64,000 bases of DNA from an uncultured Draconibacterium sp. (GCF_963674925.1 NZ_OY771649.1:930001-994000), one strand, 5' to 3'. Shown: positions 9,621 through 17,641, numbered from the stretch's first letter. Notes: a model not told the origin generated them from the sequence alone. Program-made: numbers and translations.

Positions 9621-10199
9621 ATGAGTTTATTTGAGATGTACCTCAAATTGGGGTTCAAACACATTATCGACATTCATGGTTACGACCACATTGTTTTTGT
9701 TTTGGCATTATGTGCCGGATACAATTTAAACCAGTTTAAAAAGATATTTATTCTGATTACGGCTTTTACCATTGGCCATTCGATTACGCTGGCGCTCTCG
9801 ACTTTAAACCTGGTTAATGTTTCGTCCGATTTAATTGAATTCCTGATACCGGCAACGATTTGTGTAACGGCTATTGCCAATATTTTACCGTTTAAAGCCA
9901 AAAATAACCGGGTTGTTTATGTGCTCACTTTATTTTTTGGACTTATACACGGACTGGGATTTTCAAACTACCTGAAAGAGTTGCTGGGGCGCGAATCAAA
10001 TATATTAACGCCACTGCTGGCCTTTAACATCGGTCTCGAGCTGGGTCAATTATTAATACTTGCCATTTATTTTACGCTGCTATTTATTAGTGTTCAGCTG
10101 TTTAAGTTAAGAAACGATTTCTGGCGCATTTTTGTATCCGGAATGGCCTTTGGCATTTCTGTTATTTTAATGATAGATAAAGCACCTGCCGTTTTTTAA
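9621..10199 (+). CDS. HupE/UreJ family membrane protein
   Basis: A 192-residue multi-pass membrane protein starting at ATG 9621. The opening GFKHIIDIHGYDHIVFVLAL carries the histidine-rich HxxDxxGYDH signature of HupE/UreJ proteins, which are associated with nickel or cobalt entry for hydrogenase and urease in other bacteria. Later motifs FTIGHSITLALS and GLIHGLGFSNYL supply further membrane-buried histidines. About six hydrophobic segments. No hydrogenase or urease gene is in the window, so the metal and its user are unknown. Confidence 0.85.
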   Translation: MSLFEMYLKLGFKHIIDIHGYDHIVFVLALCAGYNLNQFKKIFILITAFTIGHSITLALSTLNLVNVSSDLIEFLIPATICVTAIANILPFKAKNNRVVYVLTLFFGLIHGLGFSNYLKELLGRESNILTPLLAFNIGLELGQLLILAIYFTLLFISVQLFKLRNDFWRIFVSGMAFGISVILMIDKAPAVF

Positions 10200-10293
10200 A
10201 CTTTCGCGTTGTAACAAATCCGAAGTCATGGCAAGCTTTTGTAAACAATTTGGATTTTTTATAGTAGAAATTACAATAAGTTAAAAGTATTGT

Positions 10294-10301
10294 TAATTTT
10301 G
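10294..10301 (+). promoter_or_regulatory. -7 promoter box of the M1 peptidase gene
   Basis: TAATTTTG matches TAnnTTTG and lies 45 bases before the ATG at 10346. No convincing -33 element. Confidence 0.5.
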
Positions 10302-10345
10302 TTCGCCTACCATTTTGATATAGATCATAGACATTTAATTACATA

Positions 10346-12664
10346 ATGAAAAAATTAGCACTTTTTATTACCTTTTTTGTATCAGCCTGGTCTGTTTCGC
10401 TGGCCCAGGAAAACATTAACCTGAATAAGTTCAGGCAGTTAAAACAAGAGCTGGCAACGCCAAATGTTTACCGTACCGCTTCGGGAGCACCGGGGCACGA
10501 GTACTGGCAACAAAAGGCCGATTACAAAATGAACATCAGGCTGGACGATGAAACCCAGCGAATTTATGGCGAAGAAACCATTACCTACCACAACCAGTCG
10601 CCCGACATTTTGAAATATTTATGGTTACAACTCGACCAGAATATGCGTGCAAAAAATTCGGACACTTTTAAAACGATGACATCAGGATTAAATCAACGTG
10701 TTTCATTTGGTCAGCTGAAACGTATGATGTACGATTTTGATGGTGGTTTTAAACTGGATTACGTTCAGGATGCCGATGGTAACGATTTACCGGCAACCAT
10801 TAATAAAACCATGATGCGTGTTGATTTACCCGAAACTTTACAACCGGGTGAGTCATTCACTTTTAAAGTAAAATGGTGGTACAACATCAACGACCGCCTT
10901 AGCGATGGTGGCCGTTCGGGTTACGAATATTTTAAAAACGAAGACAACTACATTTATACCGTAGCACAGTTCTACCCACGTATGGCCGTTTATAACGAAG
11001 TGGAAGGCTGGCAACACAAACAATTCCTCGGAACCGGTGAATTTACCCTTCCGTTTGGCGATTTTGAAGTACACCTGACTGTTCCTGCCGACCACGTTCT
11101 TGGAGCTACCGGAGTTCTTCAGAATGCCGATGAAGTGTTGACTCAGGAACAGATCGATCGTTTTGAAAAAGCCAAAGCCGATACCGAAGATCCTGTTTTT
11201 ATTGTATCTCCTGAAGATGCACTTAAAGCAGAGAAAGGAAAAGTTAAAGAAGAAAAAACATGGGTATTTAAAGCCGAAAATGTGCGCGACTTTGCTTTTG
11301 CCAGCTCGCGTAAATTTATCTGGGATGCCATGGCCGTAAAATTTGGCGACCGCACCGTAATGGCGATGTCGTATTACCCAAAAGAAGGTAATCCGCTGTG
11401 GGAGCAATACTCCACACGCGTGGTGGCTCATACCGTAAAAACCTACTCGAAATTTACATTCGATTATCCTTACCCGGTAGCTATTTCGGTACACACCGAC
11501 CGTATTGGAATGGAATACCCGATGATTTGTTTTAACGGTGGCCGCCCCGAAAGCGACGGTACGTACAGCAAACGCACCAAATACGGAATGATCGGTGTTA
11601 TCATTCACGAAGTGGGACACAACTTCTTCCCGATGATCGTAAACTCCGACGAACGCCAGTGGACCTGGATGGACGAAGGACTAAATACATTCGTACAGTT
11701 TTTAACCGAACAGGAATGGGAACCGGGTTACCCGTCGTCGCGCGGAATACCAGCCAATATTGTTCCTTACATGAGTGGCGATACAAAATTTATTTCGCCG
11801 GTAATGACCAACTCCGAGTCGGTTTGGAACCTGGGTAGCAACGCTTACGCCAAACCAAGTACCGCACTAAATATTTTGCGCGAAACCGTTATGGGCCGCG
11901 AACTGTTCGACTATGCTTTTAAAGAATACGCCCAACGCTGGATGTTTAAACACCCTACCCCGGCTGATTTCTTCCGTACCATGGAAGATGCTTCGGGAGT
12001 TGATCTGGACTGGTTCTGGCGCGGATGGTTCTTTACCACCGACCACTGCGATATTTCGATGGAAAACGTAAAATGGTACCAGGCAGATACCAAAAATCCG
12101 GAAGTGGAAAAACCAATAAAAAAAGCCACCGACGAAGAAACGGCTGTTTCAATTACCACCATGCGCAACAAAGCATTTGCTGAAGATACATACCGCGCTA
12201 AAAACCCGGAAGCTGCCGATTTCTACACTTCGTACGACGAGTACAAAGTAACCAAAGAAGATAAAGAGGAATACGACAGGTTTGTTAAAAGCCTGAGCGA
12301 CGAAGAAAAAGAATTGCTGGGTGCCAACCTGAACTTCTACCAAATCGACTTTAAAAATTTGGGCGGACTGGTAATGCCGGTTATCTTAAAATTTGAATTT
12401 ACCGATGGTACGGAAGATGTTCAGTACATTCCTGCCGAGATTTGGCGGAAAAACAACGAAGAAGTTTCGAAAGTATTTATGTTTAGCAAAGAGGTGGAGC
12501 AAATTACCCTCGACCCTTACCGCGAAACTGCCGATACCGATTTGAACAACAACTTCTGGCCCGAGCGCAAACAGCCAACCCGTTTCGAACTGTATAAATC
12601 GAGATATGGTGGTGGTTACCCCGGTGCCGGCCAAAACCCTATGCAAAAGGCACAGAAAAAATAA
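10346..12664 (+). CDS. M1-family zinc metallopeptidase, exported
   Basis: A 772-residue aminopeptidase-like protein of family M1. Signal peptide MKKLALFITFFVSAWSVSLAQ. The zinc site is complete: HEVGH at H421-H425, with the third ligand E444 in WTWMDEGLN, 19 residues after H425 as in other HExxH(18)E enzymes. The N-terminal beta-sandwich domain includes GYEYFKNEDNYIYTVAQFYPR, and a long helical C-terminal part follows. The final residues are Gly/Pro/Gln-rich (GGGYPGAGQNP). It probably trims peptides in the periplasm. It lies downstream of DUF6702/HupE but has its own -7 box. Confidence 0.92.
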   Translation: MKKLALFITFFVSAWSVSLAQENINLNKFRQLKQELATPNVYRTASGAPGHEYWQQKADYKMNIRLDDETQRIYGEETITYHNQSPDILKYLWLQLDQNMRAKNSDTFKTMTSGLNQRVSFGQLKRMMYDFDGGFKLDYVQDADGNDLPATINKTMMRVDLPETLQPGESFTFKVKWWYNINDRLSDGGRSGYEYFKNEDNYIYTVAQFYPRMAVYNEVEGWQHKQFLGTGEFTLPFGDFEVHLTVPADHVLGATGVLQNADEVLTQEQIDRFEKAKADTEDPVFIVSPEDALKAEKGKVKEEKTWVFKAENVRDFAFASSRKFIWDAMAVKFGDRTVMAMSYYPKEGNPLWEQYSTRVVAHTVKTYSKFTFDYPYPVAISVHTDRIGMEYPMICFNGGRPESDGTYSKRTKYGMIGVIIHEVGHNFFPMIVNSDERQWTWMDEGLNTFVQFLTEQEWEPGYPSSRGIPANIVPYMSGDTKFISPVMTNSESVWNLGSNAYAKPSTALNILRETVMGRELFDYAFKEYAQRWMFKHPTPADFFRTMEDASGVDLDWFWRGWFFTTDHCDISMENVKWYQADTKNPEVEKPIKKATDEETAVSITTMRNKAFAEDTYRAKNPEAADFYTSYDEYKVTKEDKEEYDRFVKSLSDEEKELLGANLNFYQIDFKNLGGLVMPVILKFEFTDGTEDVQYIPAEIWRKNNEEVSKVFMFSKEVEQITLDPYRETADTDLNNNFWPERKQPTRFELYKSRYGGGYPGAGQNPMQKAQKK

Positions 12665-12687
12665 TACCGATGAGCTTCAAAAATGGC

Positions 12688-12711
12688 GTCCCGAAATCGG
12701 GACTCCTTTTT
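12688..12711 (+). terminator. Terminator after the M1 gene
   Basis: Perfect 7-bp stem GTCCCGA / TCGGGAC with a two-base AA loop, followed by TCCTTTTT, 23 bases after the stop codon. Confidence 0.75.
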
Positions 12712-12807
12712 CAGTCTATCGGCATTAACTATTGTAAAATGTAAAATTTGCCATACGCAATTTTACATTACAATTAGTATAAGCCTAACCGCGATTTTAA
12801 ATAAATC

Positions 12808-12847
12808 AAAAAGGAAGCACTCCGAAATGGAGTTTGCTTCCTTTTTT
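12808..12847 (+). terminator. Second terminator-like hairpin
   Basis: AAGGAAGCA-CTCC / GGAG-TGCTTCCTT stem with two unpaired T and a seven-T tail. No gene is visible between this and the previous terminator, so it may be a backup, or the terminator of an unrecognised short RNA from 12712. Confidence 0.7.
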
Positions 12848-12848
12848 T

Positions 12849-13095
12849 ATGGCGTTTTGTACTATTGCGGCAAATACGCTGCCCTTCACCCGCCCCTTGC
12901 TCCAAATACAATAAAGTAATTTCATGCTCTCCTTTGGTTTACATAGTATTTATTTATACTTTTATTCGGCCTTTTCACCCGGCGACACAGGAAGAAGATT
13001 CAAAAGCAGTTGAGCGCGCCCCGAAAAATACTATTTACAAATAAATTGAAAAGCTGATGCTATAAGCGATGTATGTGTAATACACTTATACATAC
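12849..13095. other. Gene-free boundary before the defence cassette
   Basis: No gene seen. A hairpin with 10-base arms and one mismatch (GTATGTGTAA / TTATACATAC, 13071-13095, five-base loop) lies immediately before GTTGGGC at 13096. This is the position where the preceding end of an integron-type recombination site would be expected. Confidence 0.5.
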
Positions 13096-13147
13096 GTTGG
13101 GCAGCATACGCAATGATTGAAGCATTCTGCAAAATAATCAAGTGATT

Positions 13148-13164
13148 GTGAGAAATATTCTCAC
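13148..13164. promoter_or_regulatory. Operator-like palindrome 1 upstream of the defence promoter
   Basis: GTGAGAA-ATA-TTCTCAC is a perfect 7-bp inverted repeat with a 3-base spacer. It lies 9 bases upstream of the -7 box, in the -33 region. The same core recurs as palindrome 2. Confidence 0.65.
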
Positions 13165-13172
13165 TATATTTC

Positions 13173-13180
13173 TATATTTG
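13173..13180 (+). promoter_or_regulatory. -7 promoter box of the rloA-rloB operon
   Basis: TATATTTG matches TAnnTTTG exactly. The predicted transcript start falls near 13187, at the edge of palindrome 2. The ATG follows at 13219. Confidence 0.7.
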
Positions 13181-13187
13181 CAAAGAA

Positions 13188-13202
13188 TGAGAATTTTTCT
13201 CA
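13188..13202. promoter_or_regulatory. Operator-like palindrome 2 at the transcript start
   Basis: TGAGAA-TTT-TTCTCA repeats the arms of palindrome 1 with the same 3-base spacer. The centres are 39 bases apart. Binding here would cover the start of transcription, so a dimeric repressor holding the promoter shut is the simplest reading (inference). Confidence 0.6.
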
Positions 13203-13218
13203 CTAATAATTAGAAATA

Positions 13219-14505
13219 ATGATTATTGAATTTACAGTTGGAAATTTTTTGTCTTTTAGGAATAAAAAAACTTTATCCTTAGAGGCTACAAATATTACGG
13301 AATATAAAGAATCAACATTCAAAGCAGGAAAATTTAATCTCTTGAAAAGTGCAGTTCTTTACGGGGCTAACTCAAGTGGAAAATCAAATTTCATTAAAGC
13401 AATGTCGACAATGAAAAGAATTGTAATGACATCTGTGGAAAAAACATCTGCATCGAAATTTGAAATTATTCCTTTTTTACTTAATACTAATACTGAAAAT
13501 AAACCGACTTTTTTTGAATTAGTTTTCTTAATTGACAAAACAAGATATCGATATGGTTTTGAAATTGATAATAGTTCAATCTATGGAGAATGGTTATTCA
13601 AATTAGAAGGAGATAGTGAAATTCCTCTATTTATTAGGGAAGAAAATGGAATTGGGGTAACTGATGATTTTAAAGAAGGTCATGGTCTTGAATCTAAAAC
13701 TAGAGAAAATGCTCTGTTCCTTTCTGTTGTTGACCAATTTAATGGCGAAAACGCAGCGAAAATTATTAGCTGGTTTAATGATTTAGGAACGATTTCTGGA
13801 TTAAGTCATGATAATTACAGAGGGGTTACTTTTTCATTGTTGGACAAAAAGAAATCAAAAGAAAGACTTTTGGATTTTTTCAAAGACTTAGATTTAGGAT
13901 TTGAACAACTAAAATTCAGAAAAGAGAAATTTCAAGAAAGCTTTCTACCTAATGATTTGCCTGCTGAACTTCTTGATGATATCATCAATGATTTGCAAGG
14001 AAAAACTATTGCTAGGATTAACACAGTCCACAATAAATATGACGAAAGTGGTAAAAAAGTTGGTTTCAAGGATTTTGATTTACGTGAACAAGAATCATCA
14101 GGAACAAATAAAGTTTTTGATATTTCAGGACCAATTTTTGACACTCTAATTGGTGGTGGAGTATTGGTTATTGATGAATTAGATGCAAAACTTCACCCAT
14201 TAATGACTGCTGCAATTACTAATTTATTTAATTCCCCTGAGTATAATACAAATAATGCACAATTAATCTTTGCAACTCATGATACGAATTTATTATCATA
14301 TGGCAGATTTAGAAGAGACCAAATTTATTTTCTAGAGAAAGATAAATTTGAGGCAAGTGATTTGTATTCCTTGATTGAATATAAAGAGGAAGGCTCAAGT
14401 AAAAAAATCAGAAAAGATAGGTCTTTTGAAAAAGACTACATCAATGGAAGATATGGAGCAATTCCATATATTGGCAACTTTGAAGAACTTTTAAGCAATG
14501 GCTAA
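13219..14505 (+). CDS. AAA15/21-type ATPase of an RloA/AbiLi-like defence pair
   Basis: A 428-residue SMC/ABC-like ATPase. Walker A is GANSSGKS (K55), the signature-like QESSGTNKVF lies near residues 296-305, and Walker B is VLVIDELD (D319-E320) followed by KLHPLM. A His switch sits in FATHDTNLLS. No membrane segment. Its partner, RloB, overlaps its last 8 bases. ATPase/RloB pairs are known from RloAB genes inside type I restriction loci and from lactococcal AbiL, which aborts phage infection. The gene is AT-rich and differs from its neighbours in codon use (AAA, GAA, AAT dominate), indicating horizontal acquisition. Role in anti-phage defence is inferred from family and context. Confidence 0.82.
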   Translation: MIIEFTVGNFLSFRNKKTLSLEATNITEYKESTFKAGKFNLLKSAVLYGANSSGKSNFIKAMSTMKRIVMTSVEKTSASKFEIIPFLLNTNTENKPTFFELVFLIDKTRYRYGFEIDNSSIYGEWLFKLEGDSEIPLFIREENGIGVTDDFKEGHGLESKTRENALFLSVVDQFNGENAAKIISWFNDLGTISGLSHDNYRGVTFSLLDKKKSKERLLDFFKDLDLGFEQLKFRKEKFQESFLPNDLPAELLDDIINDLQGKTIARINTVHNKYDESGKKVGFKDFDLREQESSGTNKVFDISGPIFDTLIGGGVLVIDELDAKLHPLMTAAITNLFNSPEYNTNNAQLIFATHDTNLLSYGRFRRDQIYFLEKDKFEASDLYSLIEYKEEGSSKKIRKDRSFEKDYINGRYGAIPYIGNFEELLSNG

Positions 14506-15217
14506 TATTATTAAAATTGACAACGCCGTTCTTAAAAGACGAGCAAGAGAAGAAAAGAAACGTAAGACTGAGTTTAAATCAAAACGAAAGTTTTACCTTA
14601 TTGTTTGTGAAGGTGAAAAGACCGAACCAAATTACTTTGAATCTTTAAAATCTTCATTACCCAAAGGTGTTCTAGAACTGACTAATATTGACATTGATGG
14701 CACTGGTAAAAATACTTTATCAATAGTTGAAGAAGCTAAAAAATTAAGAACTAAGTATGAAGAAAAGTACTTACGGAAAATTGATAAGGTCTGGGCTGTT
14801 TTTGACAAGGATAGTTTTCCTGCAAAAAACTTTAACAACGCTATAAACAAAGGAGAAAACTCGAAGCCGAAAATTAATTGTGCTTGGACTAATGAAGCAT
14901 TTGAACTTTGGTATTTATTACATTTTAATTATTACAACACAGGTATTTCACGAGTTCAATATCAAAAACTTATTGAAAAAGAGGTTAATAAAGCAGCAAA
15001 TGTTACAGACTTTAAATATCAGAAGAATTCAAAAGAGATGTTTGCTATATTAAATAAATTTGGGAATCAAGAGAACGCAATAAAGAATGCTGAAAAGCTT
15101 GAAGGTTTATATTTTGACAGAAGTTTTTCAAATCATAATCCTTGTACCAAAGTTCATAAATTGATTAATGAGTTAATAGAACTAACGGAAAAGTACGCTG
15201 CCCAACAACAGGTATAA
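14498..15217 (+). CDS. RloB/AbiLii-like protein (Toprim-related effector)
   Basis: A 239-residue RloB-family protein. After a very basic N-terminus (KRRAREEKKRKTEFKSKRK) comes LIVCEGEKTEPNYF (C37-F47), the EGxxTExxYF signature, then WAVFDKDSF around residues 103-111, and NEAFELWYLLHF. The acidic residues of these motifs resemble a Toprim-like metal site, so nuclease activity is plausible but unproven. It overlaps the ATPase gene by 8 bases, implying translational coupling. The cassette-like complementary sequence GCTGCCCAAC falls inside its last codons, so the coding end and the recombination-like site are merged. Confidence 0.85.
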   Translation: MANIIKIDNAVLKRRAREEKKRKTEFKSKRKFYLIVCEGEKTEPNYFESLKSSLPKGVLELTNIDIDGTGKNTLSIVEEAKKLRTKYEEKYLRKIDKVWAVFDKDSFPAKNFNNAINKGENSKPKINCAWTNEAFELWYLLHFNYYNTGISRVQYQKLIEKEVNKAANVTDFKYQKNSKEMFAILNKFGNQENAIKNAEKLEGLYFDRSFSNHNPCTKVHKLINELIELTEKYAAQQQV

Positions 15218-15453
15218 GTAATGGCACGCAAAGTGATAAATATCAAGGTTTGTGGTCCGCTCAAACTGCGTAGCGGTTTGACAGGAAACTACCACGCAAT
15301 CTTCCACTACTCATACAATTTACCACTAATAGTTCGACGAACATAAAATCAATGACCAAATCTATTACTTAAATTTACCTTTTTAGAAATACGACAATAT
15401 GAATATTTAATCAAATGTCGTAGAAATGCCGTAAACAAACCGCTACGTAACCG
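15197..15453 (+). repeat. Large attC-like stem-loop at the 3' end of the cassette
   Basis: Beginning at GCTGCCCAAC, the stretch folds back on itself. CGTAGCGGTTTG at 15269-15280 is the exact complement of CAAACCGCTACG at 15436-15447; GGT near 15211 can pair with ACC before GTT at 15453, and GGC near 15223 with GCC near 15428. Internal arms GTGGT/ACCAC add a further stem. At about 257 bases it is longer than most attC sites, though some repeat-type attC sites exceed 120 bases. The end at GTTATC is weakly matched to GTTRRRY. Confidence 0.45.
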
Positions 15454-15477
15454 TTATCAAAAATATAGTTTCATTAA

Positions 15478-15485
15478 TAACTTTG
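15478..15485 (+). promoter_or_regulatory. -7 promoter box of the XRE-RDD gene
   Basis: TAACTTTG matches TAnnTTTG, 24 bases before the ATG at 15509. The GTGAGAA palindrome of the defence promoter is not present here. Confidence 0.5.
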
Positions 15486-15508
15486 AAGAAATTTAAACAA
15501 ACTTTAGA

Positions 15509-16156
15509 ATGAGTATAATAGGAAAAAAAATTAGTGAAACTAGAAAATTCAAAGGGTTAACTCAAGAAGAGTTAGCCGAATTATCAAAAGTAAATTTAAG
15601 AACAATACAGCGGATTGAAAATAATGAAAGTGAACCACGAGGGAAAACATTGATATTAATATGCGAAGTCTTAGATATTGATATAGAAAATTTAATAAAC
15701 AGCAAAAAACAAATTGAAGATAATATTAATAGTAATTTAGTTCACGGATTTACATTAGCATCGAAAGGAAAACGATTTTTAGCAAATTTATTAGAAACTT
15801 TAATCTATTCCATCACTATTTTTATTCCCTATACAATTTATAAGACCCCATCATTAAAAGAATTTCTTAATGAAAACACTATTGGGTTTGAATTTGCTGC
15901 TATTTTTGGGCTAATTGTTGGTGCCATATTTTACCCAATGTTTACAGGGAATTTAGGACACCGTATCTTTGGTTTGAAAGTTATATCATCAGAGACTGGA
16001 GATGATTATAAAAAAGCAACAGAAGGTGCCATTCGTGAACTCTTAAAAGGTGTATTTAGTTTTTTTATTATTCCTATTATCTGGATTCTTTGGGATGATA
16101 AAAATCAAAACTTATATGATAAACTGACCAAGACTTATGTCGTAGAAAGAAAATGA
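15509..16156 (+). CDS. XRE-type HTH regulator fused to an RDD membrane domain
   Basis: A 215-residue two-domain protein. Residues 5-60 form a Cro/CI-type helix-turn-helix (ISETRKFKGLTQEELAELSK, then LRTIQRIENNESEPRGKTL). Residues 80-215 form an RDD-like membrane domain with about three hydrophobic segments, opening ASKGKRFLANLLETLIY and closing DKNQNLYDKLTKTYVV, the usual RDD ending. It would be a membrane-tethered DNA-binding protein; such fusions occur in Bacteroidota but their signals are unknown. The gene is AT-rich like the RloA/RloB pair and follows the attC-like site, so it may be a second cassette. Whether it binds the twin palindromes upstream of rloA is untested. Confidence 0.85.
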   Translation: MSIIGKKISETRKFKGLTQEELAELSKVNLRTIQRIENNESEPRGKTLILICEVLDIDIENLINSKKQIEDNINSNLVHGFTLASKGKRFLANLLETLIYSITIFIPYTIYKTPSLKEFLNENTIGFEFAAIFGLIVGAIFYPMFTGNLGHRIFGLKVISSETGDDYKKATEGAIRELLKGVFSFFIIPIIWILWDDKNQNLYDKLTKTYVVERK

Positions 16157-16199
16157 TATAGGAACAATAACTTATTAAGTAGCTAAAAATGGTAATCGA

Positions 16200-16276
16200 G
16201 TAGCCCGCCCCGCCAGCAAACGCTAGCAGGGAGAGGCTCTCACACCACCGTACGTACGGGTCTCGTATACGGCGGT
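16200..16276 (-). ncRNA. Group II intron catalytic domains V and VI
   Basis: Domain V spans about 16244-16276: on the minus strand, ACCGCCGTATACG pairs with CGTACGTACGGTGGT, a helix with internal bulge as expected for the ribozyme core. Domain VI (16200-16243) follows, with a GC-rich stem GCCTCTCCC / GGGGCGGGC closing before the 3' splice site. Both lie downstream of the maturase gene, as in intact introns. Confidence 0.8.
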
Positions 16277-16279
16277 TCG

Positions 16280-17641
16280 CTAAGTCATAGGAAACAACGG
16301 TGATTTTGGTTTCACCTCGTTGTAAAGATCCAGCAAAGGAACGTAACCCCGCATTTTCAACCGATCAACAGTAATTGTAGTACCAAGAATTGGGCTTTGG
16401 GCAATAGCCCAGCCACCCATTCGCGAACGGCTCCATTGATAGGCTTTTCCCGGATCGACGCCTAAACGAATCAGGTTTTTCCTTTTTCGTTCGGGTTTCT
16501 TCCAGTAATGCCAAATACAATATCGGAGGCGGTTGCGAAGCCACCCGTCAAGGTCAGCGAGTTTGATCTGTATACTTGCCAAACGGAAAGCATTGATCCA
16601 GCCGCGCTGAACCTCGTTAAGTTTTCCGATACGCTCGTCGAAACTCATTGGGGTGGTCTTGCGGGTGATGGTTTTCAGTTTGTACTTTAAACTGCTCCAG
16701 CTCTTTTCTGATACTACCAGTTGATACTTGCCGCGTTCACCTTTCCGGTAGGTTGGCACAAAGCCAAAACCGAGAAGGATAAAATGTACAGGACGACGGA
16801 TACCGCTTTTCTCCCGGTTGATGGGCAACTTCAGTTTTCGTTTCAGAAAACGATAGATGTTATTCCCAACTTTTCGGGCGGATGTTTTAGTTTTCAGATA
16901 AATACTAAAGTCATCAGCATAACGAACAAATCGAAAGCCTTGCCGTTCCAGTTCCCTGTCGAGTTCATGTAGCATGATGTTCGACAGTAACGGGCTCAGC
17001 GGGCTGCCCTGCGGTACGCCTTTGCGGCGTTTAACCAGTTTTCCCTTGATTTGAATCGGGGAACGCAGCCACTTGCGGATAAGACGCATCGTTTCGCGGC
17101 ATTTGATTTTGCGGTAAAGCAGTTGCAGAAGGTAGCAGTGGTTTACTTCGTCGAAGAAAGTTTTCAGGTCGATATCGACGATATGCTGAAACCCCTCGTT
17201 GATGTAGCCCTTTGCCTTCAGTACTGCCTGTTGCACGCTCCGGTTGGGGCGGAATCCAAAACTGGAATCCGAAAACTCATACTCGAAACGTGCCGTGATT
17301 ACTTGTAAAACTGCCTGTTGTAACAGGCGATCGGTTACTGTAGGGATCCCCAGTAAACGGGTTTTCCCTTTTCCTTTCGGAATCTCTACTCCTAAAATGG
17401 CTTGTGGTAAATACTTCCCGCTTCGAACCTTAGCTGTTAGTTCTTTCTTGTCGATAGCAAGTAAGTCTGACAAGCGGGTTACCGGCATACCGTCAACTCC
17501 TGCCGAACCGTGGTTCTGCCGGACTTTATACATTGCCTGTAACAGGTTTTTCCGCGTTAGAATTTGTTCAATCATCTCAGAATCATGCTTTGTTTCCCTG
17601 TTCCTCCTAATGCAGGGCTGGGAAATGCCTCCCTGCAACAT
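16280..17641 (-). CDS. ltrA: Group II intron reverse transcriptase/maturase
   Basis: A roughly 453-residue intron-encoded protein that splices its own intron and copies it into DNA. Seen: the RT domain with IPKGKGKTRLLGIPTVTDRL, SSFGFRPNRSVQQAV, VDIDLKTFFDEVNH, GVPQGSPLSPLLSNIML and the catalytic RYADDFSIY; then the maturase (X) domain with RGWINAFRLASIQIKLADLD and LRYCIWHYWKKPERKRK. No HNH endonuclease domain follows; the protein ends shortly after the maturase domain. The frame is uninterrupted. Start: ATG 17641 is taken; ATG 17566-17575 (MIEQIL) is an equally good conserved start. Class (C, D or other) was not determined. Confidence 0.93.
   Translation of the reverse strand: MLQGGISQPCIRRNRETKHDSEMIEQILTRKNLLQAMYKVRQNHGSAGVDGMPVTRLSDLLAIDKKELTAKVRSGKYLPQAILGVEIPKGKGKTRLLGIPTVTDRLLQQAVLQVITARFEYEFSDSSFGFRPNRSVQQAVLKAKGYINEGFQHIVDIDLKTFFDEVNHCYLLQLLYRKIKCRETMRLIRKWLRSPIQIKGKLVKRRKGVPQGSPLSPLLSNIMLHELDRELERQGFRFVRYADDFSIYLKTKTSARKVGNNIYRFLKRKLKLPINREKSGIRRPVHFILLGFGFVPTYRKGERGKYQLVVSEKSWSSLKYKLKTITRKTTPMSFDERIGKLNEVQRGWINAFRLASIQIKLADLDGWLRNRLRYCIWHYWKKPERKRKNLIRLGVDPGKAYQWSRSRMGGWAIAQSPILGTTITVDRLKMRGYVPLLDLYNEVKPKSPLFPMT

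Larger units (their letters stand above)
13097..15453 (+). mobile_element. Integron-cassette-like segment carrying the RloA/RloB operon
   Basis: GTTGGGCAGC at 13096-13105 and its exact complement GCTGCCCAAC at 15197-15206 frame the two-gene operon; allowing one mismatch, 13 of 14 bases pair (GTTGGGCAGCrTAC). GTTGGGC fits the integron R' core GTTRRRY, and GCCCAAC fits the R'' core RYYYAAC. In a true cassette the first bases complement its own R'' because both come from one circular attC site, which is exactly the relation seen. The inside is far more AT-rich than the flanking genes. No integrase gene is in the window. The right edge (GTT at 15453) is the least certain point. Confidence 0.5.

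Noticed and set aside
12783..12789. GCCTAAC, a canonical R''-like heptamer upstream of the cassette
   Set aside because: RYYYAAC occurs about once per kilobase by chance, and this one has no partner GTTAGGC and sits in the terminator region of the M1 gene.
12683..12919. 78-codon open frame after the M1 gene
   Set aside because: It contains two terminator hairpins, so it cannot be a sensible gene.
13219..15217. Reading the pair as a PARIS (AriA/AriB) system or an OLD-type Gabija system
   Set aside because: The second protein carries the RloB signature (EGEKTEPNYF, NEAFELWYLLHF), not DUF4435 or a UvrD helicase, so RloA/RloB (AbiL-like) fits better.
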